DNA from: Bermanella sp034112345
GTDB lineage: Bacteria > Pseudomonadota > Gammaproteobacteria > Pseudomonadales > Oceanobacteraceae
Assembly (NCBI GenBank): GCA_034112345.1
Contig: JAWUVN010000063.1
Location: forward strand, 1 to 57,724
Length of the DNA stretch: 57,724 nucleotides
Direction: 5' to 3'
Below, in pieces: positions 26,116-34,838 of this stretch. The position numbers were made by a program, and so were the translations under genes. Each line of letters starts with the position of its first letter. Position 1 is the stretch's first letter. The notes below the pieces were generated by a model that saw nothing but the letters and a program-made list of their open reading frames with translations, had not been told where the DNA came from and made no database searches.

Positions 26116-28350
26116 ATGGTTAAGGTACGTGATGATCATTTAGCCCTGGATGGGTGCGTTGATATTGATGCTTGGGTGCAGAGTTTAGCCGATCAAGTTG
26201 AATTGAAAGACGAGGCTCAAATTCGAGCGGCGTGTGATCTTGCTCAAAGATTCGAATCAGAAGCCATTGCGAACCATCAACGATGGAGTGCCAATATTTC
26301 CAGCTTGCAAATTGCGGTGGAAATGACTCAAGTATTAGCCGAATTACACATGGATCAAGCTAGTATTGTGGCGGCTATTATATATCGCCCAGTAAGGGAA
26401 GGGCGATTAAGTTTGGTGCAAGTAGAGCGTCAATTTGGCGAAGAAATTTCTCGGCTGATTGATGGTGTGCTTAAAATGGCAGCTATTACTCAGGTGCAAA
26501 CAGCATCCAAACAAAAAGTACTTGGGCAAAGTGAAGCACAAGTAGATCATATGCGTAAAATGCTGGTGGCTATGATTGATGATGTGCGAGTTGCACTGAT
26601 TAAGCTTGCAGAACGCACCAGTATTATTCGAGCCGTTAAAAATGCAACGCCAGAGCAGCGTTTAAAAGTAGCCCGTGAAGTATTTGATATATACGCACCA
26701 CTGGCTCACCGGTTGGGTATTGGTCAAATTAAGTGGGAACTTGAAGATCTAAGTTTTCGATATTTAGAGCCTGATGCCTATAAAAAAATTGCCAAATTAT
26801 TAGATGAAAAGCGTTTAATTCGACAGGATTATGTGGGCAAAGTTGTAGGGACCCTTAAAACTGCCATTGAAGGGGCTGGAATTGAGTGTGAGATAGAAGG
26901 GCGCGCTAAACATATTTACAGCATATGGCGAAAGATGCATCGTAAGAATATCGAGTTTTCAGAAGTTTATGATATTCGAGCTGTGCGAATACTGGTTCCC
27001 GAATTAAAAGATTGTTATGCAGCACTAGGTATCACCCATACATTTTGGAAGCATATCCCCCAAGAGTTTGATGACTATATTGCGAACCCAAAAGAAAATG
27101 GCTATAGGTCGTTGCATACCGCGGTTATTGGTCCTGAAGGTAAAGCTTTAGAAGTGCAAATTAGAACCCATGAAATGCACAATGATGCAGAGCTTGGTGT
27201 TTGTGCGCATTGGCTTTACAAGGGTACCGACGTTAATAAAAAAGATAACAGTTACGAAGAAAAAATTTCATGGCTGAGACAGGTTCTAGAGTGGCATGAC
27301 GAGCTAGGTGATGTCAGTGAATTTGTAGGTCAGTTACGTGATGATGCTACGCCAGATCGAGTGTATGTATTTACCCCTGATGGCCATGTTGTGGATTTAC
27401 AGCCTAACTCAACGCCTGTTGATTTTGCGTATCGAGTGCACACAGAAATTGGTCACCGTTGTCGTGGGGCTAAGGTGAACGGTCGAATCGTACCGTTAAC
27501 ACACCATTTAAAAACCGGTGAAAAAATAGAAATACTTACCAGCCGAGATGCGCGTCCAAGTCGTGATTGGCTGAATTTTGATAATGGTTATATCACTACA
27601 ACACGCTCTAAAGCCAAGATCTCTAACTGGTTTAAGAATCAAGATCGAGATCAAAATATTTCAGATGGTAAGGGTATTCTTGAACCGGAACTTAGGCGTA
27701 TTGGTTTTACTAATATCGATGTACACCAGATTGCAAAAGATTTAAATCTTACTTCGATCGATGACCTATATGCTGCAGTAGGTGCTGGAACGGTTCGAAC
27801 CACGCAAGTTTTAAATTATGCTAACAAACAACTTGAAACAGAAGAGCAGCTAGACGATCAGTTGAATTTATTGCCCACACATTCTTTAAGATCTGTGAGT
27901 GGTGATGATGTCTTTATTCATGGGGTAGGGCGCTTAATGACAACGCTTGCCACATGTTGCCATCCTGTGCCGGGCGATCCCATCGTGGGCTATATCACGC
28001 AAGGTCGTGGCATTAGTATTCACCAGGCTGATTGTGGCAATTTATTGAATTTAAAACGTAATCAAGCAAAGCGAATTACTGAAGTAAGTTGGGGTAAAAC
28101 CCCTGAGAAATTGTATCCGGTAGAATTGGCGATTAAAGCGTACGATCGTAAAGGGCTCTTAAAAGATATCACACTGTCACTTGCGACAGAGGGTGTGAAT
28201 ATCATTGCGATGAATACCTTGTCACAGGATGATGGTACGGCTGATTTCTTAGTGACGATTGAAATCGATAGCCTAAATCATCTGGGTAAAATGTTGAATA
28301 AGCTTCAGCAACTGCCAAATATAATGGATGTGCGTAGGCACAATCAATAA
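26116..28350 (+). CDS. relA: (p)ppGpp synthetase RelA
   Basis: Ribosome-associated enzyme that makes (p)ppGpp from GTP/GDP and ATP on amino-acid starvation. The 744 residues equal E. coli RelA in length. The N-terminal hydrolase-like domain lacks the His-Asp pair (AAIIYRPVREGRL), so it should be synthesis-only. The synthetase domain has RAVRILVPELKDCYAALG and the RelA-type EFDDYI (ExDD) motif followed by NPKENGYRSLHT and EVQIRTHEMH. TGS (DRVYVFTPDGHVVDL), the Cys-containing zinc-finger-like CCHPVPGD, and a C-terminal ACT domain follow. It starts 6 bases after rlmD. mazG follows, as in E. coli and Pseudomonas. Confidence 0.97.
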   Translation: MVKVRDDHLALDGCVDIDAWVQSLADQVELKDEAQIRAACDLAQRFESEAIANHQRWSANISSLQIAVEMTQVLAELHMDQASIVAAIIYRPVREGRLSLVQVERQFGEEISRLIDGVLKMAAITQVQTASKQKVLGQSEAQVDHMRKMLVAMIDDVRVALIKLAERTSIIRAVKNATPEQRLKVAREVFDIYAPLAHRLGIGQIKWELEDLSFRYLEPDAYKKIAKLLDEKRLIRQDYVGKVVGTLKTAIEGAGIECEIEGRAKHIYSIWRKMHRKNIEFSEVYDIRAVRILVPELKDCYAALGITHTFWKHIPQEFDDYIANPKENGYRSLHTAVIGPEGKALEVQIRTHEMHNDAELGVCAHWLYKGTDVNKKDNSYEEKISWLRQVLEWHDELGDVSEFVGQLRDDATPDRVYVFTPDGHVVDLQPNSTPVDFAYRVHTEIGHRCRGAKVNGRIVPLTHHLKTGEKIEILTSRDARPSRDWLNFDNGYITTTRSKAKISNWFKNQDRDQNISDGKGILEPELRRIGFTNIDVHQIAKDLNLTSIDDLYAAVGAGTVRTTQVLNYANKQLETEEQLDDQLNLLPTHSLRSVSGDDVFIHGVGRLMTTLATCCHPVPGDPIVGYITQGRGISIHQADCGNLLNLKRNQAKRITEVSWGKTPEKLYPVELAIKAYDRKGLLKDITLSLATEGVNIIAMNTLSQDDGTADFLVTIEIDSLNHLGKMLNKLQQLPNIMDVRRHNQ

Positions 28351-28375
28351 TCAGAGCGAATAGAAACGATTTAAT

Positions 28376-29215
28376 ATGGCCATTCATTACAATACAGAAG
28401 ACTTACTTTATTTGATGTCTCGCCTACGTGACCCAAAAACCGGTTGCCCATGGGATTTAAAGCAAACATTCAGCTCAATTGTGCCTCATACCCTAGAAGA
28501 AGCGTATGAGGTTGCTGATGCTATCGAAAAACAAGATTTCGAACACTTAAGAGAAGAGCTCGGAGATCTACTTTTTCAGGTTATTTTTTATAGTCAATTA
28601 GGTAAAGAATCGAATTTCTTTGAATTTGGTGACATTGTTCATACGCTGGTAAGTAAGTTGGTGCGCCGACATCCACATGTATTTCCATCGGGTGAACTGC
28701 ATTCAGAAACCAATAATCAAGTGTTATCAGACGATGAAATAAAAGGGCGCTGGGAACGCATTAAGCAACAAGAGCGTGATGCAAAATCGGTTAAACACCC
28801 TGAAAAGATATCAGAGCTCGGTTTATTGGATGATATTCCAAATGTATTACCAGCACTTCAGCGTGCTGAGAAATTACAAAAACGAGCGTCTACAGTAGGG
28901 TTTGATTGGCCTGAAACAGAACAGGTGCTAGATAAGATTGAAGAAGAAATAGCCGAGTTACGAGAGGCTCTTGCAGAGGGTGATCAGGCACATATACAAG
29001 ATGAAATGGGTGATGTGTTGTTTGCAATGACCAATTTAGCACGACATATTAATGTGAATAGTGAAATCGCTTTGCGCGGTACCAATGAAAAATTTATTCG
29101 TCGATTTTCGTTCATCGAAACCAGTTTGAAGCAAAATGGGAGGAATTTAGAAGGTGCCTCGCTTGATGAAATGGAAGAACTTTGGCAATTAGCTAAAACG
29201 CATGAAAAGCCGTAA
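28376..29215 (+). CDS. mazG: Nucleoside triphosphate pyrophosphohydrolase MazG
   Basis: MazG hydrolyses NTPs to NMP and PPi; in E. coli it lowers (p)ppGpp and offsets MazF effects. The 279-residue protein has two tandem MazG domains: CPWDLKQTFSSIVPHTLEEAYEV with EELGDLLFQVIFYSQ in the first, and VGFDWPETEQVLDKIEEEIAEL with DEMGDVLFAMTNLARH in the second. The EExxE/ExxD metal-binding pattern is intact in both. Length is near E. coli (263). Its stop codon directly abuts that of the convergent rsmJ. Confidence 0.95.
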   Translation: MAIHYNTEDLLYLMSRLRDPKTGCPWDLKQTFSSIVPHTLEEAYEVADAIEKQDFEHLREELGDLLFQVIFYSQLGKESNFFEFGDIVHTLVSKLVRRHPHVFPSGELHSETNNQVLSDDEIKGRWERIKQQERDAKSVKHPEKISELGLLDDIPNVLPALQRAEKLQKRASTVGFDWPETEQVLDKIEEEIAELREALAEGDQAHIQDEMGDVLFAMTNLARHINVNSEIALRGTNEKFIRRFSFIETSLKQNGRNLEGASLDEMEELWQLAKTHEKP

Positions 29216-29989
29216 TTAGTCCTTCATACCTTTATTAACATAGATATCAAACCGATTGGCTTTGCCCTCATGACTCAATGTGGGCTTTTTATTATTTAAG
29301 AACGGACTTTTTCTTGGGCGCTTAACCACCACTCGGTAGGTTGCAGCGGCTAGGGCTGGGTCTAGTAAATCATCTGCATCTTCATCTTTTCCCACCATAT
29401 CTCTAAAATACTGCATGGACTTTTTAACCTGAGCATTTTTTCCTGTATGGGGAAACATGGGGTCTAGAAAGATGACATCAAAACTATTGGAGTCTAAAGA
29501 TTTCATATAATCCACACTGCTGCCTTTATGCAAAGACATTCGCTGCGTGATCTCAAATACTTCAGGGTTTAATTCTGCTCGGGCAAGCGCATTATCAAGT
29601 AAGGCCGCCACAATGGGGTGACGCTCGATCATGGTAACTTCACAACCTAATGCAGCAAGAACAAAAGAGTCGGTCCCAGAGCCCGCTGTAGCGTCTAACA
29701 CGCGTAGATCTTTCTTTTGCTTAAGTCCAATAGCTTTTGCAACTGCTTGACCCGTACCGCCACCGTGCTGTCGACGCCAAGTGAGTGCTCCATCATTAAA
29801 ATCCACAGTCAGAGCACCTAAAGACTTATCATTCGGGCGTAATAATTTAAGCCCTTCTACACATAATTCTAATACGAGTTCTGCTTCAGCTGGTGCTTGT
29901 TTGAATATATTAATGCCAAGCTCAACAGCAATAGCATTCGCGTTATCGGTTAACTCAGAGTCTTTACATATTAGGCAAACAGGGTGCAT
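29216..29989 (-). CDS. rsmJ: 16S rRNA (guanine-1516-N2)-methyltransferase RsmJ
   Basis: RsmJ methylates G1516 in helix 45 of 16S rRNA. The 257 residues contain the family core LTVDFNDGALTWRRQHGGG, QAVAKAIGLKQ, SAM motif I VLDATAGSGTDSFVLAALGC, ERHPIVAALLDNAL, and the catalytic-type FLDPMFPHTGKNAQVKKSMQ. Length fits (E. coli 250). It is the last gene of the leftward run tsaB-uppP-rsmJ. Its ATG falls next to the uppP stop, with no gap. Confidence 0.94.
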   Translation of the reverse strand: MHPVCLICKDSELTDNANAIAVELGINIFKQAPAEAELVLELCVEGLKLLRPNDKSLGALTVDFNDGALTWRRQHGGGTGQAVAKAIGLKQKKDLRVLDATAGSGTDSFVLAALGCEVTMIERHPIVAALLDNALARAELNPEVFEITQRMSLHKGSSVDYMKSLDSNSFDVIFLDPMFPHTGKNAQVKKSMQYFRDMVGKDEDADDLLDPALAAATYRVVVKRPRKSPFLNNKKPTLSHEGKANRFDIYVNKGMKD

Positions 29990-30802
29990 TTAGATAATCC
30001 AGTTAAATCCTAGGGCTATAAATAAAAAAGTGCCTAACAGTAGGCGATAGATAACAAATGGCAGCATTGAGAGCTGTTCAATTAATTTCAAAAAGAAATA
30101 AATGCAAATATAGGCACAGATGCACGAAACCATCGCTCCCATGATGATCATATCCCAAGCAATAATATCGCCACTAACAACCAATTCAAGTGCTTTGTAA
30201 CCTCCCGCCAATAGAATCAGCGGTATTGATAATAAAAAGCTAAATCGTGCTGCGGCGCTTCTTTCGTAGCCCATTAGCATAGCCGCTGTCATTGTAATGC
30301 CTGATCGGCTTGTGCCTGGTATCAGTGCAATGGCTTGTGCTATGCCTATAAACATGGCTTGTGATAAAGGCATTTCGGATAGGGTTTTCTTTAAATTCTT
30401 GCGATTGTCAGCAAATAAAAGTAATAGGCCAAATACGATTGTGGTGGTTGCAATAACCGCTGAATTTCTCAGGTATTCTTCAACACTGCCATTTAGTAGT
30501 AAACCTAATAGTCCTGCAGGAATAGTCGCTAGTCCAATGTACCAAGCTAATCTGCCATCGGCATTAGGTTTTCCTAGAAAAGTTGTATGAATGAATCCTT
30601 TGGAAAGCTGTCGAATATCGGTTTTAAAATACCAAATAACTGCAAATAAAGTTCCTACATGAACGGCAACATCAAATGCGAGCCCTTGATCTGGCCAGCC
30701 TAGAAGATGAGAGGGGAGAATTAAATGAGCAGAACTCGAGATAGGCAAAAACTCAGTGAGTCCTTGCACTATGGCTAATATGACAGCTTGCCACCATTCC
30801 AT
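29990..30802 (-). CDS. uppP: Undecaprenyl-diphosphatase UppP (BacA)
   Basis: Inner-membrane phosphatase that recycles undecaprenyl pyrophosphate for cell-wall and O-antigen synthesis; extra copies give bacitracin resistance. The 270-residue polytopic protein shows both signature boxes: GLTEFLPISSSAHLIL near the N-terminus and PGTSRSGITMTAAMLMG in the middle, with about eight hydrophobic helices. Length matches E. coli (273). It lies 4 bases from tsaB and abuts rsmJ. Confidence 0.96.
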   Translation of the reverse strand: MEWWQAVILAIVQGLTEFLPISSSAHLILPSHLLGWPDQGLAFDVAVHVGTLFAVIWYFKTDIRQLSKGFIHTTFLGKPNADGRLAWYIGLATIPAGLLGLLLNGSVEEYLRNSAVIATTTIVFGLLLLFADNRKNLKKTLSEMPLSQAMFIGIAQAIALIPGTSRSGITMTAAMLMGYERSAAARFSFLLSIPLILLAGGYKALELVVSGDIIAWDMIIMGAMVSCICAYICIYFFLKLIEQLSMLPFVIYRLLLGTFLFIALGFNWII

Positions 30803-30805
30803 GGT

Positions 30806-31534
30806 TTAGCGTTCCTTTTTAAGTAATTTTTGTTCTTTAATGGTCTTCCAATGACTTTGTTCTCTTAAATACACCAGCTCAACTTCTTCAGGCAGCAGCG
30901 TTTTCTTATTATTAAAGAGGGCATTTGCCAGAGGAAATAGGTGTTTAGCCTCTAATATTTGTTCGGCTTCTATGTGTTTGCATGCATCTAACAATGAAGA
31001 CGATAATTTACCTGTCAGCTTGTACCCATGTCCGCAGCCATATAAGTCATAGTCAGGTCTCTTAATGTTTAAATCAGAAAATTCGATATTTTGAGAACAA
31101 ATACGATCATTGAGCTGTTTTTCCATTACGCCCGTAGTAGGGTTGAGTTGATAGCATCCTAAATATAATTCACTCATTCTGGCATCCATAATAGGCAATG
31201 CGAATACTTGATCGTGTTCTGCATATGCTTGTTGCGCCATAGCTTGCAGGGTAGAAATACCAATTAGTGGGATATCGCAAGCAAAGCCAATACCTTGTGC
31301 AGTAGCTGCGCCAATTCGTAATCCTGTAAATGATCCTGGGCCATTTACAAATGAGACTGCATCCAGCTGATTTGGCGAGATACCAGCTTCGCTCATAATG
31401 CTGTTTAGCATCGGATAGAGTAACCGGCTATGCATTCTGGGTGCAGGCTCTAGCTTTTGTATGATGTCATTGCCAATTTGCAACGCTACCGAGCAGCTGT
31501 CACTGGCTGCTTCTATAGAAAGTAGTGTGGTCAT
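30806..31534 (-). CDS. tsaB: tRNA t6A threonylcarbamoyltransferase subunit TsaB
   Basis: TsaB partners TsaD and TsaE in placing threonylcarbamoyl on A37 of ANN-reading tRNAs. The 242 residues show the ASKHA-fold N-terminus LLSIEAASDSCSVAL, HSRLLYPMLNSIM, and the strongly conserved FVNGPGSFTGLRIGAATAQG, then PIMDARMSELYLGCY. Length is near E. coli (231). It heads tsaB-uppP-rsmJ. The N-terminus has Glu-Ala where many homologues have Asp-Thr. Confidence 0.95.
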   Translation of the reverse strand: MTTLLSIEAASDSCSVALQIGNDIIQKLEPAPRMHSRLLYPMLNSIMSEAGISPNQLDAVSFVNGPGSFTGLRIGAATAQGIGFACDIPLIGISTLQAMAQQAYAEHDQVFALPIMDARMSELYLGCYQLNPTTGVMEKQLNDRICSQNIEFSDLNIKRPDYDLYGCGHGYKLTGKLSSSLLDACKHIEAEQILEAKHLFPLANALFNNKKTLLPEEVELVYLREQSHWKTIKEQKLLKKER

Positions 31535-31876
31535 GCTTTGCGAATACTATTGAAAAACTGAAATTGTATTTTAGCATGAAACGAAAATTACAGGGTATAT
31601 TCATGCGATGTTTTTCTAGCACTAGATGAAGCAAGCTGATTAAAAACAAAGACTTATGTCTCATGTGGGTGTGGCTAAATTTAATACGGAGTATTGGAAA
31701 GCAGAACGTTGGACTATAGTTGGCTAGGTTACACTTATTAAATTAAGCTGTAATTTTTAAAAAAGAATAAATTATAATTGGTTTAGAGATAATGCGCCAA
31801 TAAACAGTCATAAAAAAATCAGTAAAGTAAACCTTACTGATTTTTTCGTATCAAATGGCGAATAGATCGCTACTAT
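31535..31876. other. Spacer between tsaB and the histone-like gene
   Basis: No coding frame is supported in these 342 bases. The only clear element is the hairpin at 31813-31846 that ends the histone-like gene; the rest probably holds the leftward tsaB promoter near 31540-31640. Confidence 0.5.
31813..31846. terminator. Intrinsic terminator after the histone-like gene
   Basis: AAAAAATCAGTAA and TTACTGATTTTTT pair around a short AGTAAACC-like loop. Read leftward, the stem ends in a run of T's about 30 bases past the stop of the Lys/Ala-rich gene. The symmetric A and T runs could also stop rightward transcription. Confidence 0.75.
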
Positions 31877-32596
31877 TTACTTTTTCTTAGCTGCTACTTT
31901 CTTTTTCTTAGCAGCAGGTTTCTTCTTAGCAGCAGGCTTTTTCTTAGCAGCTGGCTTTTTCTTAGCAGCTGGCTTTTTCTTAGCAGCAGGCTTCTTCTTC
32001 GCAGCTACTTTTTTAGCAGCTGGTTTTTTCTTAGCTGGTTTAGCCAAAGACTTCAGCTTAGCAGCGGCTTTTTTAGCAGCAGCTTTGTTTTTAGCTGCCA
32101 CTTTTTTTGCTTTAGCAGCCACTTTAGCAGCATCTTTCTTCTTACGAGCAGCAGACCACTTCGCTTCGAATGCAGCTACGGCTTTAACTAAGTCAGCAGC
32201 GGCTTTATCAGTTTGTTGAGCTTCTAATGCTTTTAGTGCTTCAATAGCCGCAACTTCAGCTGCTTTTACTTTCGCTTCTACATTCGCAGAGGTTACTTGA
32301 ACCTTAGCGGCTTTTACTAAGCCTTTAGCAGCTGTAAGCGCTTCTTTTTGTTTTGCTACAGCAGCACGTGCTGAAACAACGGCTTTTTTAGCAGCAGCTG
32401 TTTTAGCAGAAGCGGCTTTTTTACGAGCAGCAACTAGCTTTTTGTTTGCATCATTTACTTTAGCAGTAGCAGCCTTAACAGCAGCTGCTGCTTTATCGGT
32501 TGCTTTTGCAGCTTTAACTTGAGCAGAAGTTAGAGCGGCAGTTGCTTTTTTAACTACGCGTTTCTTCGCTGTAGGTTTTTTCTTAGCTCGAGCCAT
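31877..32596 (-). CDS. AlgP-like Lys/Ala-rich histone H1-like protein
   Basis: The 239-residue protein is almost only Ala and Lys with some Val and Pro. It has a basic start (MARAKKKPTAKKRVVKKAT), a long Ala-rich helical middle (AAAVKAATAKVNDANKKL and similar), and a C-terminal tail of KKKPAA repeats ending KKVAAKKK. This resembles histone-H1-like proteins and Pseudomonas AlgP (AlgR3), a DNA-binding protein linked to alginate transcription. Nucleoid binding is inference. The start is set at 32596, where AGGA lies 8 bases upstream; an upstream ATG at 32662 adds 22 hydrophobic/basic residues unlike the rest. The tail is encoded by five near-identical 18-bp units (31911-32000). Confidence 0.85.
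   Translation of the reverse strand: MARAKKKPTAKKRVVKKATAALTSAQVKAAKATDKAAAAVKAATAKVNDANKKLVAARKKAASAKTAAAKKAVVSARAAVAKQKEALTAAKGLVKAAKVQVTSANVEAKVKAAEVAAIEALKALEAQQTDKAAADLVKAVAAFEAKWSAARKKKDAAKVAAKAKKVAAKNKAAAKKAAAKLKSLAKPAKKKPAAKKVAAKKKPAAKKKPAAKKKPAAKKKPAAKKKPAAKKKKVAAKKK
31911..32000 (-). repeat. 18-bp in-frame minisatellite coding KKKPAA
   Basis: Five consecutive units of the form GCAGC(A/T)GG(C/T)TT(T/C)TTCTTA run from 31911 to 32000, with 0-3 mismatches between neighbours. Each codes one KKKPAA on the minus strand, so copy-number change would keep frame. Confidence 0.9.
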
Positions 32597-33707
32597 CTTG
32601 TTTTTCCTGTTGTAGTGGACAAGTCTTTCAAATAAAAAATAGCATAAAATACGTAAGATCAAAGTCTTATAAGAGAAAAATAAAGGATTTTGTTGAAAAA
32701 AACTAGATTAATACGTTTTTTCGACAAATATTGGCGCAATTAATTAACTTTCATTGAATTATTTCATGAAAACTTAAAAATTGAAGCAACAAGAATGTTT
32801 CCACGTTTTACTTTATTTGATTATGTTTCATTGAAAATTAAAAAATTTGAGAAGGATTACGTTATATCGTGATTACCAAAGAATAATGATTAATTTAACT
32901 TTTTATCTCGAATAAATATCTTGCGATCACGTTTATGTGATGTTCAATTACATACATCAATAGACCTTAATGTTATTGGTTTGCTCACTTAATATTTTTA
33001 TAAATTATGGCGACTGACAGTGCCGTAAATCCAATTTCTTACTGGGTATATCTCTTCATAGCTGTAATTACATGTGTATCTTAGATATCGCTTTAAAGTG
33101 AAATTGATCGACATGTTGCTTAAATTCATGTGATTACTGACATTAAAAGACGGCTCGTTAAATTCAAGGGAAATAGAAGCGGTGGTTCGTATTGGTATTT
33201 AAAATTTTATTGAGTAATAAGATCATTCGTCATTTTTTTGCCGAATGTATCAAGTGCTTTTAGGTCCTAGTTAAAGTGACAGTTTTTTATAATCTTGTTT
33301 GAAGTGCGTTTTGAAGTAGAGGGTGAGAAAATAGAGTTTTATTTAGTGTGATTACCATGCATGAATATTTTTGTTTAGTGGTTTTCGTATTTTGATTGTG
33401 GCCTTGTTCTTATCGTGGAAATGAAAATTTGTTATATGTAACAAGGATATAGCGTTGAAACTTCTATATCGCGCTATGGTTTTATAATCGTATTACTCTG
33501 TTCAAATGGTTGAATATCTTACTTAGCTTTTTTAGTTAAATGCGGGCGAAGATAGAATTCATACAAGGTTATTTTAAGTGCCGCATTCATACAGCAGCCA
33601 TTTAATATTCGAGTATCATGATTAAATCATGTAAAAAGTGATCTAAAATTGGATTAGGTTCGTTACAATAGTGTCAATTTCAATTTTAATGCTCAAAAGG
33701 AGCTTTT
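32597..33707. other. 1.1-kb AT-rich gene-free region before hemH
   Basis: No frame above 60 residues and no recognisable tRNA or known RNA is seen. Small dyads occur: ATCAC-N6-GTGAT near 32926-32941, TTGTTATATGTAACAA at 33429-33444, and ATAGCG...CGCTAT at 33450-33477. A 25-codon frame with a hydrophobic C-terminal half lies at 33007-33084 (listed separately). The rest is AT-rich and could hold regulatory RNA or decayed coding sequence. This is the longest stretch without a gene in the window. Confidence 0.55.
33007..33084 (+). CDS. Possible 25-residue small membrane protein
   Basis: ATG at 33007 to TAG at 33082-33084 encodes MATDSAVNPISYWVYLF and then about eight mostly hydrophobic residues, giving one short membrane helix. 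There is no convincing ribosome binding site upstream (AT-rich), and short frames with a hydrophobic stretch arise often by chance. I list it only because it is the best coding candidate in a 1.1-kb gap. Confidence 0.15.
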   Translation: MATDSAVNPISYWVYLFIAVITCVS

Positions 33708-34730
33708 GTGTCGCGATTTTCAGGCATTACCGACAACCCCCACGAAGGGCGCTTTCATCAAAAGACAGGGATTTTGCTTACTAATCTAGGCAGCCCTGAT
33801 GCACCCAATGCTAAAGCGCTGCGGATCTATCTAAGAGAGTTTTTGTCGGACCCTCGTATCGTTGAGATTCCTCGCTTAATTTGGCTAATGATTTTACACG
33901 GAATTATTCTGAGAATTCGCCCAAAGCGTTCAGCTAAGTTGTATAAAAGCATTTGGACAGAGCAAGGATCGCCCTTGACCCATATTACACGCATGCAAAG
34001 AGATAAACTGAGCGTTTATTTAAAAAACCAAGGATATGAAAATACCGAGGTAATTATGGGTATGCGTTATGGTAATCCCTCTATCGAATCCGGACTAGAG
34101 GAGCTTCGAGAAAAAGGTTTTACCCGCATAGTAGTATTTCCGTTGTATCCACAGTATTCCAGTCCTACTACTGGTTCGACATTTGATGCTGTCGCTAAAG
34201 TATTATCTAAGTGGCGCTGGGTTCCTGAATTACATTTTATTAATGGCTATCACAAGAATACGGCTTATATAGATTCATTAGCGAATAGTATTAGCGAAGA
34301 TCTAGAGAAAAATGGCATGCCTCAAAAACTTGTCTTTTCGTATCATGGTATGCCAAAGTTATTTTTAGATAACGGCGACCCTTATCATTGCTTATGCCTT
34401 CAAACCACACGTTTAGTGGTTGAAAAACTGGGTTTAGATGCTGACAGTGTTATGACAACGTTTCAAAGCCGGTTTGGTAAAGCTGAATGGTTAAAACCAT
34501 ATACAGATGCGACATTAGAAGGTTTTCCCGAGCAAGGAATTAAAGACATTGCCATTATTAGCCCTGCTTTCAGCGCTGACTGCTTAGAAACATTAGAAGA
34601 AATTGAAGGCGAGAATCGTGAAATATTTGAACATGCTGGCGGTGAGAAATACCGTTATATCGCTGCATTAAATGATCGTGATGATCATATTGCAGCTATG
34701 TTTGATGTGCTTAAACCCAATTTGATGTAA
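33708..34730 (+). CDS. hemH: Ferrochelatase HemH
   Basis: HemH inserts Fe2+ into protoporphyrin IX, the last step of protoheme synthesis. The 340-residue protein begins with GILLTNLGSPDAP and shows YLREFLSDPRIVEIP, GMRYGNPSIESGL, VFPLYPQYSSPTTGSTFD, the catalytic His in VFSYHGMPKLFL, and FQSRFGKAEWLKPYTD, then SPAFSADCLETLEEI. No C-terminal Fe-S Cys cluster is seen. The GTG start has AGGAG at 5 bases. It stands alone after the gene-free stretch and converges with adk across a shared terminator. Confidence 0.95.
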   Translation: MSRFSGITDNPHEGRFHQKTGILLTNLGSPDAPNAKALRIYLREFLSDPRIVEIPRLIWLMILHGIILRIRPKRSAKLYKSIWTEQGSPLTHITRMQRDKLSVYLKNQGYENTEVIMGMRYGNPSIESGLEELREKGFTRIVVFPLYPQYSSPTTGSTFDAVAKVLSKWRWVPELHFINGYHKNTAYIDSLANSISEDLEKNGMPQKLVFSYHGMPKLFLDNGDPYHCLCLQTTRLVVEKLGLDADSVMTTFQSRFGKAEWLKPYTDATLEGFPEQGIKDIAIISPAFSADCLETLEEIEGENREIFEHAGGEKYRYIAALNDRDDHIAAMFDVLKPNLM

Positions 34731-34784
34731 TGAATGTAGAACCATTACTATTCTGTTAATTTGCATGATTAATAATGCGTAGCA

Positions 34785-34817
34785 AAAAAAAGCCAGATAA
34801 TATTATCTGGCTTTTTT
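34785..34817. terminator. Bidirectional terminator between hemH and adk
   Basis: AGCCAGATAA and TTATCTGGCT form a perfect stem with a 2-base centre (TA), flanked by A-run and T-run on either side. It lies between the convergent hemH and adk genes and suits both. Confidence 0.9.
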
Positions 34818-34838
34818 GACTCGAACTGCTGTATACAA

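Noticed and set aside
32795..32872. 25-codon frame starting MFPRFTLFDYVSL in the gap before hemH
   Set aside because: There is no Shine-Dalgarno sequence, its length is within chance, and it lacks the hydrophobic pattern that kept the 33007 frame as a weak candidate.
32926..32941. ATCAC-N6-GTGAT as a CRP site
   Set aside because: The half-sites are in the inverted order relative to TGTGA-N6-TCACA, so it does not match CRP binding.
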